Assembly (NCBI RefSeq): GCF_039414295.1
Contig: NZ_JBCITM010000012.1
Span: 46,619 to 110,618, forward strand
Reading direction: 5' to 3'
Length of the DNA: 64,000 nucleotides
Source of the DNA: Anoxynatronum sibiricum
Lineage (GTDB): Bacteria; Bacillota; Clostridia; Peptostreptococcales; Tindalliaceae
The translations under genes were made by a program, and so were the position numbers. This document shows positions 1 through 6,621 of the stretch, one piece after another (the first letter of the stretch is position 1; each line of letters begins with the position of its first letter). The notes beneath the pieces were generated by a model. It was given only the letters and a program-made list of their open reading frames with translations, had not been told where the DNA came from and searched no databases.

Positions 1-1
1 G

Positions 2-304
2 ATCATACCAGGAGTCATCAAGCATTATGAATACCGGATGGTACCCTATATTCTGGCAGAAGACCCGACGCTGAATGCAGATGCCGCCATTAAACAAAGC
101 ATGGTGTTAACCGAAGGGCACAAATGGGCCATGTTTGTGCTGGACCTGTCATTCTTAGGGTGGTACATTTTGGGAGGGTTGATGCTGGGTATCGGCGTGT
201 TCTTCGTGCACCCCTATTACGAAGCTACTTATGTACAACTTTACGACACCCTGCGGGGTGGTTCGCCGGAAGAAGTGGAACTGGTGGAGGAAGCTGCCTG
301 GTAG
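2..304 (+). CDS. DUF975 family integral membrane protein, C-terminal part
   Basis: The reading frame is open from the first bases of the window, so only the last ~100 residues are present. They carry the typical end of DUF975 proteins: a 'MVPYILAE' stretch, a 'GHKWAMFVLDLSFLGWYIL' segment that is amphipathic then hydrophobic, a further membrane segment, and a 'PYYEATYVQLYDTLR' tail. DUF975 proteins are multi-pass membrane proteins of unknown function in Firmicutes. The true start lies upstream of the window. A GC-rich hairpin (about 322-350) follows the stop but has no clear T-run. Confidence 0.75.
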   Translation: MIPGVIKHYEYRMVPYILAEDPTLNADAAIKQSMVLTEGHKWAMFVLDLSFLGWYILGGLMLGIGVFFVHPYYEATYVQLYDTLRGGSPEEVELVEEAAW

Positions 305-374
305 TATAGCCGGTAGTTCAAGGAAAAGCCCACACCGTTCTGGTACGGGCTTCAGACTGCAAACAAAATATGAT

Positions 375-467
375 GAAGACAAGGGATTTGGTAAAGGGCA
401 GCCTTGGAAATCTTGCAAAAACACACAAGATTGGAATCAGCTGTTCTGGCCAAATCCCTTTGTCTTC
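375..467. repeat. 93-bp imperfect palindromic element, full copy
   Basis: Left arm 375-416 begins GAAGACAAGGGATTTGG and ends AATCTTG. Right arm 426-467 begins CAAGATTGG and ends CCCTTTGTCTTC. The arms are imperfect inverted copies around a 9-nt centre. The right arm recurs as single 42-bp copies at 11568-11609 and 46834-46875. It lies immediately downstream of the DUF1428 remnant stop codon. Confidence 0.75.
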
Positions 468-470
468 AGG

Positions 471-602
471 TCAATAATCCACCAGGGTTGCAAAGCCGCC
501 AAAGGCCATGCGCTTATAGTCAAAGGGCTCTGAACCTTCAGCAGGCATGAGGGCTTCCATGCGGGGACCAGCCATCACCGCTTCATTTACCCGTTCCCTG
601 AA
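471..602 (-). pseudogene. DUF1428 family protein, 3' remnant
   Basis: Reading the minus strand from about 602 down to a TGA at 471-473 gives 43 residues with the DUF1428 C-terminal signature: 'RERVNEAVMAGPRM', then 'PFDYKRMAFGGFATLVDY' before the stop. Full DUF1428 proteins are around 115-120 residues, so roughly the first two thirds are missing. The homology ends abruptly around 590-602, where sequence coding for a GNAT fragment on the other strand begins. This looks like a deletion or recombination junction joining two gene ends. The family's function is unknown. The call rests on motif memory, not on a search. Confidence 0.6.
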
Positions 603-810
603 CCGTGTGGAGATTCGGTGTGCCACCGGCAACCACAAGAGCCGGGCCATTCCCCAACAGTTGAGATTTGTCGCAGAAGGTGTTTTGAGAGAAGCAGAAT
701 GGCTTTATGACCATTATGTGGATCATGTGGTGTATGCCATGCTGGCCAGTGAATGGAAATCAGAAAAAGGAGGCGGTCGTCGTGAAATACCAAGTGATCA
801 AAAGCCATGA
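586..810 (+). pseudogene. RimJ/RimL-type GNAT acetyltransferase, 3' remnant
   Basis: The frame from about 586 encodes 'LNRVEIRCATGNHKSRAIP', then 'LRFVAEGVLREAEWLYD' and 'VDHVVYAMLASEW'. This is the C-terminal third of a ribosomal-protein-serine acetyltransferase-like GNAT protein: the acetyl-CoA-binding helix, the N-x-x-S-R-x-I-P motif and the final strands. No N-terminal half and no suitable RBS or start lie upstream. The frame runs on past the usual end (EW) and overlaps the start of the SH3 gene, so it is treated as a broken gene. Any initiation at the in-frame ATG at 547 would give a protein without the catalytic core. Confidence 0.6.
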
Positions 811-1126
811 ACCTGAAACGGATAAGCCCATTCAACTAAAGCAGGGGGAACGGGTGATTCCTGGTGAACAGGCAACCTACTGGCAAAACTGGACTCACTG
901 CACCACGCCTGGGGGAGAGCAGGCTGGCTGGGTGCCGGCACAAATCCTGAAGGAAACTGCAGAAGGCACCTTCGTGACAGAAGACTACGATGCCTTTGAG
1001 CTGACGGTGGAGATGGGACAGATGCTGGAGCTGGTAAAAGAGCTGAATGAGTGGGGCTGGTGTCGAACAACGACGGGCGCTGCCGGCTGGGTGCCCATGG
1101 AAAACCTGGTGCCTGAAAGCAAGTAA
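782..1126 (+). CDS. small protein with two SH3-like segments
   Basis: 114 residues from a GTG start at 782, chosen because AAGGAGG at 767-773 lies 8 nt upstream; the longer frame runs into the GNAT remnant. Two similar halves can be seen. Residues ~1-55 end in 'AGWVPAQIL', and residues ~60-114 have 'YDAFELTVEMGQMLELV' and end in 'GAAGWVPMENL'. The W-x-x-x-x-x-G-x-x-GWVP pattern is that of variant SH3 domains, which bind peptides or protein surfaces. There is no signal peptide, so it is probably cytoplasmic. Function unknown. It stands alone, with no gene in the same direction within 300 nt downstream. Confidence 0.65.
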   Translation: MKYQVIKSHEPETDKPIQLKQGERVIPGEQATYWQNWTHCTTPGGEQAGWVPAQILKETAEGTFVTEDYDAFELTVEMGQMLELVKELNEWGWCRTTTGAAGWVPMENLVPESK

Positions 1127-1170
1127 ATGCCAGCAGCATTGAAGCTATCGAAGCAGTTGAAGTTGTTTAA

Positions 1171-1210
1171 GTTGTTGAGATTTTGTTTAGAAACACTGTG
1201 ATAGAATGGG
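1171..1210 (+). promoter_or_regulatory. promoter-like repeat, copy 1
   Basis: This 40-bp block contains AGATTTTGTTTAGAAA followed at fixed distance by a -10-like TAGAAT. It matches 5567-5606 at about 33 of 40 positions. In both places a hairpin ending in a T-run follows on the same strand. The -35 is not a good sigma-A match, so another sigma factor or an activator may be involved. Confidence 0.45.
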
Positions 1211-1327
1211 CTTCGCGGGGCCAGTTGTTGTCAAAACAGCAGCCCAACTGAAGCTGTAGCAGCACTTATGAATGGGACATCAATCGAGCAGACCAACAGG
1301 CAACCGCAACGGGGTTGTCTGTTTTTT
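1208..1327 (+). ncRNA. possible short terminated transcript (leader or sRNA)
   Basis: Between the promoter-like repeat and the terminator at 1295-1327 there is no credible ORF with an RBS. A CAGTTG/CAACTG inverted pair (about 1221-1250) could fold. A transcript started near 1214 and ended at 1327 would be about 110 nt. It could be a small RNA, or an attenuated leader of the kinase gene at 1448. Inference only. Confidence 0.3.
1295..1327 (+). terminator. intrinsic terminator upstream of the kinase gene
   Basis: AACAGGCAACC pairs with GGTTGTCTGTT around a short loop, with one G.T pair, and the last bases run into TTTTTT. A very similar AACAGGCATC...GGTGTCTGTTTTT hairpin stands at 5889-5923. 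Confidence 0.7.
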
Positions 1328-1384
1328 GTGGCTAAGGAAATAGTATGCGCAAAAAGGCTGTGGATAAAGTTTTTTAAGGTTTTG

Positions 1385-1430
1385 CTTTTCTATCCACTAT
1401 TCCTTATTACCTATCCACTGAAAACCCGCC
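1385..1430 (+). promoter_or_regulatory. 46-bp upstream block with TATCCACT repeats, copy 1
   Basis: It contains CTATCCACT twice, 21 bp apart, and an inverted GTGGATA lies about 25 bp upstream (near 1361). The block matches 6510-6555, upstream of the sigma-54 activator, at about 37 of 46 positions with no gaps. It directly precedes the RBS of the kinase gene, so it may be an operator or part of a conserved leader. Confidence 0.5.
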
Positions 1431-1447
1431 GGAAAGGAGGCAAACCA

Positions 1448-4400
1448 ATGGCAGACCAACAAATAACGGCACTGCAAAGACGGCTGATCAAGCTGGAACT
1501 CATGGTGGCGCATATGCAGGATGTGATGATAGAACTGGACAGGCAGGGCTGCTATCGGTATTTGTCTCCTTCCTATGAACGCTGCTTTGGCAAAACCGAT
1601 GGCCTTCTGGGAACCAACTGTTTTCATTCCATCCATCCCGATGACCGGGAGCGGGTGAAGGCTGTTTTCCAGCGGGGATTCAACGCCATGGGAGATGAAC
1701 AGGTGACCTACCGCAACTATCATCCTGAAAAAGGCTATCAATGGCTGGAAGCCCGTGGAACCACTTTCTATAACGATGAAGGAGAGCCCCGGGCATTGGT
1801 CACTGTCAGAGACATCACCCGGCGGAAGCAGGAAGAAGAGGCGTTGAAAAGGAGTGAAGAAAAGTACCGGCGTATTTTTGAGCATGCCCCTCTGGGAATT
1901 TACCATGTCAATGTGGAGGGCTACATCACCCATTGCAACGAGCTGTTAATTCGCATGATTGGCTCCAGCAGAGAGGCCATTGTGGGACTGAATGCATTAA
2001 ACCTTAAAGATCAGGCATACACCAAGGCGCTGAGAAGAGCCCTGGGGGGAGAGGATGCCTTCTATGAGGGGGGTTATGCATCGGAAACAGCTAAAAAAGT
2101 GACGCCGCTGAGAGTTTTCTTCGCACCCGTTAAAGATTCGGTGGGTGAAGTCACGGATGTCATCGTCATTGTGGAGGATGCCACTGAAAAGAAGTTGACA
2201 GAAGAACGACTGCGGCGCATTGAAGAACGTTGGCAGTTTGCCGTGGAAAACAGCGGCGACGGCGTCTGGGACTGGAATATCATGACGGGTGAAAATCAAA
2301 TCTCCGACCGGTGGGCCCAAATGCTGGGCTATCATCCCGGTGACATTCGGGTGGATGTGGAGGACTTTTTCAACCTGCTTCACGCGGAAGACAGGGAGCA
2401 GGTGCGGTCATGGCTGGGAGACTATGCCCGGGGAGAAGATTCCCGGTATTGGAATGAATTTCGGATGCGCTGTGATGATGGCAGCTACAAGTGGATTTTA
2501 TCCATCGGAAAAATTGTGGAGTGGACAGCATCGGGAAAACCGCTGCGGGCCATTGGCACCCACCGGGATATCACCCGGCAGAAGGAAGCGATGGAAGCCC
2601 TGAAAGAAAGCGAACGGAGCAAGGCGGTGCTGCTGTCCAACCTGCCCGGCGTGGCATACCGGTGTGAACGGCGGGAAGACGGGTGGCATATGGTGTATGT
2701 CTCACAACAGTGTCACGAACTGGTGGGATATCACCCGGAAGAGTTGATCAGAAAAGAGGCTAACTTGAAAGAGATGCTGGTGCCGGAAAAACTGGTTGCA
2801 CCGGCGTACCAGAACCTTCTATGGCAAAAATGGCAGGAATGCCTGGCGCAGAAAGAAACCTTTTGCAGTGAATATCAGGTAAACACAAGGCAGGGAGAAA
2901 TGCTGTGGGCTTGGGAGCAGGGGAGGCTCTTTGAAAACAGCCTGGGGGAAGTGACGGCTATTGAAGGATTCATCACCGACATAACAGAGCGCAAAGAAGC
3001 GGAAGAGAAAAACCGGCAGCTGGACCGGCTGAAAGACGAATTCTTAGCCAACACCTCCCACGAGCTGCGCACCCCTCTTAACGGGATTATCTCACTGGTG
3101 GATGGTCTGCTAAAAGGCATTGGCGGACCACTGGCACCCAACCAGCGGAAAAATCTAAAGCTGGTGCTAGTCAGTGCCCGGAGGCTTTCCAGCCTTGTGA
3201 ACGACATATTGGACTTTTCCCGGATCAAAAACAGAGATATCCGTCTGCATCTGAAAAACACAGATATTTCAAGCATTCTGGCCATGGTGGTGGAACTGTT
3301 CCGACACCAAATTGATCATAAAGAGATCTGCCTGGTGAACCAGGTTCCCCGGGAAATGGACATGATCTGGGCAGATGAGAACCGGATGAGTCAGATTCTC
3401 TTCAACCTTATTGGCAATGCCGTCAAGTATACCGAAAAAGGAACCATCACCATCAGTGCTGAAATCATCAACGGAATGATGCGACTGGCAGTGGAAGACA
3501 CAGGCATCGGTATTCCGGAGGACCGATTGGATCAGGTTTTTGAAGCTTTTAAGCAAAGTGGCTATTCTCCTGAAAAAGAAGGCGGAGGCACCGGTCTGGG
3601 GCTGTCCATCACCCGGCAGCTGGTGGAACTCCACGGGGGAACCATAGCGGTGACTTCTACACTGGGAAAAGGAACCACCTTCACCTTCACCATGCCCCTG
3701 GCATCCGGCGACAACCGCCTGCCATGCCGGGATTATGGAAAAAACACCGGTGAAACGGAGCCATTCCCACAGCAGGTCACAGCCCATGAATCCCACTCCT
3801 TTTATGTTCAGCCGGTAACCGAAATTCACTTGCCTGCGGTGGAAAAAAGCGAGTTCACCATTATGCTGGTGGATGACGAACCGGTGAACATTCAATCCCT
3901 GGTCAATGTGCTGTCACTGAAGGGGTACCGCACCATTCATGCACTGACAGGGCAGCAGGCACTGGAAATGCTGGCAGCTGGAAATGAGCCGGACCTATGC
4001 ATTGTGGACGTGATGATGCCCCGGATGAACGGTTTTGAGGTGTGCCGGGAAATCAGAAAGCAGTACACCAGCTTTCAGCTGCCGGTGATCTTTCTCACGG
4101 CCCGCTATGGTGAGCAGGATCTGGCGCTGGGCTTTGACGCCGGCGGCAATGATTTTCTTCATAAACCCTTTGAAGAGACAGAGCTGATTGCCCGGGTGGC
4201 CACCCTGCTTCAGCTCAAAAAATCAGTTGCTGCCGCCATGGCGGCAGAAGTGGCATTTTTACAGGCTCAGATCAAACCCCACTTTCTGTATAATGCCCTG
4301 AATACCATCGCCGCCCATTGTGAAAATGGCAGTCAGGAGGCAGGGCATCTAATTCTTTCTCTGGCCCGTTACCTGCGGGGCAGTCTGTGCTTTGAGAATT

Positions 4401-4891
4401 TACATGAAACGGTGACGCTTGAAAAAGAACTGGCCCTGACAGATGCCTATGTCGCCATCGAAAAAGCTCGGTTCCCTGATATTCAGGTACTTTTTCAGAT
4501 TGAAGCACCGTCAGATTGTCTGTTGCCCCCTGTTACCCTGCAGCCACTGGTGGAAAACGCCATTCGTCACGGGATCCGTCAGAAGGAAGGCGGCGGAACC
4601 GTTCTGGTGCGCGTGATAGAGCAAGATGAAAAGCTGTCTGTGGAAGTGGTGGACGATGGGAAAGGGATGACAGACCATCAGGCAGCTCAGGTGCTTTCCA
4701 TAACCGGTGAATCGGGCAGTGTGGGCTTGCGGAACATTCACACCCGGCTGCAGCGTCTTTACGGCACCGGACTCATCATTGAAAGCCAGCTTTGGGAGGG
4801 GAGCAAGGTCAGTTTCTCTCTGCCATGCAGGTATGAAAGTACCTGTGCCGATCCGGCCACAAGAAAGGAGATGTTCCATGTACCCCTCTGA
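1448..4891 (+). CDS. multi-PAS hybrid sensor kinase with two kinase cores
   Basis: 1147 residues. ATG 1448 is chosen because GGAAAGGAGG ends 8 nt upstream. Order: four PAS domains (about 15-125, 135-255, 262-385, 395-520; each ends in a D-I-T-R/E-R-K PAC motif); a HisKA domain with phospho-acceptor His538 in 'SHELRTPLNG'; an HATPase with N, G1 ('DTGIGIP') and G2 ('GGGTGLGL') boxes; a receiver with Asp854 in 'DVMMPRMNG' and the conserved Lys in 'HKPF'; then a LytS-type second kinase with His945 in 'QIKPHFLYN', a second N-box ('LVENAIRHG') and 'DDGKGM'. There are no membrane segments, so it is cytosolic. It overlaps the HD-GYP gene by 14 nt, suggesting it signals through c-di-GMP turnover. A classical core and a LytS core in one chain is unusual. 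Confidence 0.9.
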   Translation: MADQQITALQRRLIKLELMVAHMQDVMIELDRQGCYRYLSPSYERCFGKTDGLLGTNCFHSIHPDDRERVKAVFQRGFNAMGDEQVTYRNYHPEKGYQWLEARGTTFYNDEGEPRALVTVRDITRRKQEEEALKRSEEKYRRIFEHAPLGIYHVNVEGYITHCNELLIRMIGSSREAIVGLNALNLKDQAYTKALRRALGGEDAFYEGGYASETAKKVTPLRVFFAPVKDSVGEVTDVIVIVEDATEKKLTEERLRRIEERWQFAVENSGDGVWDWNIMTGENQISDRWAQMLGYHPGDIRVDVEDFFNLLHAEDREQVRSWLGDYARGEDSRYWNEFRMRCDDGSYKWILSIGKIVEWTASGKPLRAIGTHRDITRQKEAMEALKESERSKAVLLSNLPGVAYRCERREDGWHMVYVSQQCHELVGYHPEELIRKEANLKEMLVPEKLVAPAYQNLLWQKWQECLAQKETFCSEYQVNTRQGEMLWAWEQGRLFENSLGEVTAIEGFITDITERKEAEEKNRQLDRLKDEFLANTSHELRTPLNGIISLVDGLLKGIGGPLAPNQRKNLKLVLVSARRLSSLVNDILDFSRIKNRDIRLHLKNTDISSILAMVVELFRHQIDHKEICLVNQVPREMDMIWADENRMSQILFNLIGNAVKYTEKGTITISAEIINGMMRLAVEDTGIGIPEDRLDQVFEAFKQSGYSPEKEGGGTGLGLSITRQLVELHGGTIAVTSTLGKGTTFTFTMPLASGDNRLPCRDYGKNTGETEPFPQQVTAHESHSFYVQPVTEIHLPAVEKSEFTIMLVDDEPVNIQSLVNVLSLKGYRTIHALTGQQALEMLAAGNEPDLCIVDVMMPRMNGFEVCREIRKQYTSFQLPVIFLTARYGEQDLALGFDAGGNDFLHKPFEETELIARVATLLQLKKSVAAAMAAEVAFLQAQIKPHFLYNALNTIAAHCENGSQEAGHLILSLARYLRGSLCFENLHETVTLEKELALTDAYVAIEKARFPDIQVLFQIEAPSDCLLPPVTLQPLVENAIRHGIRQKEGGGTVLVRVIEQDEKLSVEVVDDGKGMTDHQAAQVLSITGESGSVGLRNIHTRLQRLYGTGLIIESQLWEGSKVSFSLPCRYESTCADPATRKEMFHVPL

Positions 4892-5597
4892 AACCCCGCG
4901 GGAGCAAATGCACGCTGCAATGGAGAACCAACAGCCCGCCGATCAACTGACGACTAAAGTGGAAGAAGCCCACCGCAACCTGAAAGGCATGATTCGCATC
5001 CTGGAAAAAATGGTGGAACTAAAAGATCCTTATACTGCCGGACACCAGCAAAATGTGGCAGCTATGGCGGTTGCCATTGGCCGGAAAATGGGGCTGACGG
5101 CGGATCGGCTTGAAAGCATCGAACTGGCCGGGGCGATTCATGATATTGGCAAGATCGGCATTCCCACCGACATTCTCTGCAAACCGGGGAGGCTCAGTAA
5201 CATTGAGATGATGCTGGTGCAAGAACATGCTGCCCACGGATTTTTGCTGTTGCAGGGGGTTTCATTCACCTGGCCGCTGGCGGAAATTGTCCATCAGCAT
5301 CATGAGCGGGTCAATGGTTCGGGCTATCCCCGGGGGCTCGCAGGAAAAGAGATGATGGTGGAGTCAAAAATTGTGGCAGTGGCCGATGTGTTTGATGCCA
5401 TGGCATCCCACCGGCCCTATCGCCCGGCACTGGGTGAGAAAGCGGCACTGGAGGAACTCAGAAAAAACAAAGGCGTTCTCTATGACACACAAGTGGTCAA
5501 TGCGTTGGAAGCCGTGCTGGGGGAAGCGCAGCTCGTGGAAAGCAAGCAAACAGAAAAAAACACAGGGTTGTTTAGATTTTGTTTAGAAAGCATCTGA
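4878..5597 (+). CDS. HD-GYP domain cyclic di-GMP phosphodiesterase
   Basis: 239 residues. ATG 4878 has AAGAAAGGAG ending 7 nt upstream and lies inside the 3' end of the kinase gene. The HD dyad is His88-Asp89 in 'AIHDIGKIGIP'. The GYP signature reads 'HHERVNGSGYPRGL', and the later 'VADVFDAMASHRPYR' helix is present. The N-terminal ~40 residues are charged and helical with no receiver domain, so regulation probably comes through contact with the overlapping kinase. HD-GYP enzymes hydrolyse c-di-GMP to pGpG or GMP using two or three metals. All metal-binding residues I can recognise are present, so it should be active. Its last codons overlap a promoter-like repeat. Confidence 0.9.
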   Translation: MYPSETPREQMHAAMENQQPADQLTTKVEEAHRNLKGMIRILEKMVELKDPYTAGHQQNVAAMAVAIGRKMGLTADRLESIELAGAIHDIGKIGIPTDILCKPGRLSNIEMMLVQEHAAHGFLLLQGVSFTWPLAEIVHQHHERVNGSGYPRGLAGKEMMVESKIVAVADVFDAMASHRPYRPALGEKAALEELRKNKGVLYDTQVVNALEAVLGEAQLVESKQTEKNTGLFRFCLESI

Positions 5598-5606
5598 TAC
5601 AATGGT
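5567..5606 (+). promoter_or_regulatory. promoter-like repeat, copy 2
   Basis: Same block as 1171-1210, with AGATTTTGTTTAGAAA and a -10-like TACAAT at 5597-5602. It overlaps the last codons and stop of the HD-GYP gene and is 50 bp upstream of the small membrane-protein gene, which it probably drives. Confidence 0.5.
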
Positions 5607-5657
5607 GCATGTGATCGGATCGATTAACAGATAAAGGGAGAAAGGAGGTGCCGCGAA

Positions 5658-5852
5658 ATGATGAATCGAAACATGAAACACCTGATGATGGCAACAACAG
5701 CTGTTACCATGATGACCGTGGGGTTGGGCGTTTGGATGATGAACACCCAGGCTGGAAAAAGCGCGGCGTCTCGACTGACTTCCATATCTGTCGAATTCCT
5801 TGTGAATGTGATCCATGTGATGGTGGGCGCGTGCAAGGGGTTCGTGGCGTAA
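5658..5852 (+). CDS. small membrane protein of unknown function
   Basis: 64 residues. AAAGGAGG at about 5641-5648 lies about 10 nt before ATG 5658. Residues ~8-28 form one hydrophobic, methionine-rich segment ('MMATTAVTMMTVGLGVWMM'). A short basic stretch and a second mildly hydrophobic helix ('VEFLVNVIHVMVGACKGFV') follow. I do not recognise a family. Its own promoter-like repeat lies upstream and a terminator 37 nt downstream, so it is a monocistronic unit. It could belong to the large class of single-span stress or envelope peptides, but nothing in the sequence proves this. Confidence 0.5.
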   Translation: MMNRNMKHLMMATTAVTMMTVGLGVWMMNTQAGKSAASRLTSISVEFLVNVIHVMVGACKGFVA

Positions 5853-5888
5853 CCTTCGGTACGATTGCTTGAACGTAATTTTGCGGGC

Positions 5889-5923
5889 AACAGGCATCTG
5901 CTTCGTATGGGGTGTCTGTTTTT
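5889..5923 (+). terminator. intrinsic terminator of the small membrane-protein gene
   Basis: AACAGGCATC pairs with GGTGTCTGTT, then TTTTT. It resembles the hairpin at 1295-1327. Confidence 0.65.
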
Positions 5924-5994
5924 GTGTGTCTTAAACTGAAATCGCACACTTTGAATATTAATAACGAATTGTGAAAATGAATGGAGCTGATCTT

Positions 5995-6351
5995 GTGAAT
6001 CACCACTTGAAACCAAATACTTTTAAAAAACCCGTTACTATCCAGGAAATGATTTTCAACATTATAAAAGGCGGCTTTTCTCTGTTGGGATTGCTGATGA
6101 TTACAGCCATTGCCGGAGGAATCTTCTCTCAGATGAAAGCCCATCATCCGGTGATCCTGACGGCAGGCCTGTTGGTGTTTGCAGCGGCCCTGTACCTGGG
6201 ATCTCAAAAAAGAAGAGATGCCCTGCTGCATGTGATTCATCAGGTTTTTCGAATGGAACGTCTGATGATGCTGGAAGAAACAGAAGCCTTGATGCTGGAA
6301 GAAAGAGATCGAGTTGCCGGTGAAACCAAATCGCTGGATGACTGGCGCTAA
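5995..6351 (+). CDS. two-span membrane protein of unknown function
   Basis: 118 residues from GTG 5995, preferred over the in-frame GTG at 5971 because GGAG at 5983-5986 lies 8 nt before it while nothing like an RBS precedes 5971. Two hydrophobic helices (about 27-47 and 56-74) are followed by a long charged, probably helical, cytoplasmic tail ('RMERLMMLEETEALMLEERDRV') that could form a coiled coil. No family is recognised. It is followed by a good terminator at 6405 and probably forms a short unit of its own. Confidence 0.55.
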   Translation: MNHHLKPNTFKKPVTIQEMIFNIIKGGFSLLGLLMITAIAGGIFSQMKAHHPVILTAGLLVFAAALYLGSQKRRDALLHVIHQVFRMERLMMLEETEALMLEERDRVAGETKSLDDWR

Positions 6352-6404
6352 TGCCCATCAAAAACCTTTATCTGCGAGCCGATCACACCGGGTAATCGCC
6401 AATC

Positions 6405-6439
6405 ACCGCCTGTCGAAGAAACAATCGGCAGGCGGTTTT
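6405..6439 (+). terminator. intrinsic terminator
   Basis: ACCGCCTGTCG pairs with CGGCAGGCGGT around a 10-nt loop, followed by TTTT. Confidence 0.75.
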
Positions 6440-6509
6440 GCTTGTGGCTATTGAAACGGCCTTCGTAAAGAAGCTGTTGATAAAGTGCTAGCATGGGGAT
6501 TAGGTTTGT

Positions 6510-6567
6510 CTTTTGTATTCATTGTTCCTTATTGCCTGTTCACTGCAAAGCCGCCAGAGGTGGCTTT
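6510..6567 (+). promoter_or_regulatory. 46-bp upstream block, copy 2, plus terminator-like hairpin
   Basis: 6510-6555 repeats the block at 1385-1430. It runs into AAAGCCGCC-AGA-GGTGGCTTT (6547-6567) followed by GACTCTTTG, a stem that could act as an attenuator or bind a regulator. A consensus -10 TATAAT stands at 6583-6588 with a poor -35. It precedes the sigma-54 activator gene. Confidence 0.45.
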
Positions 6568-6621
6568 GACTCTTTGTCATGATATAATATGCGATATGAA
6601 ACCATAACGGGAGGCGAGAGG

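Noticed and set aside
1268..1447. Longer N-terminus (60 extra residues) for the sensor kinase
   Set aside because: The extension covers a terminator and a conserved upstream block and has no RBS; the ATG at 1448 has a strong one.
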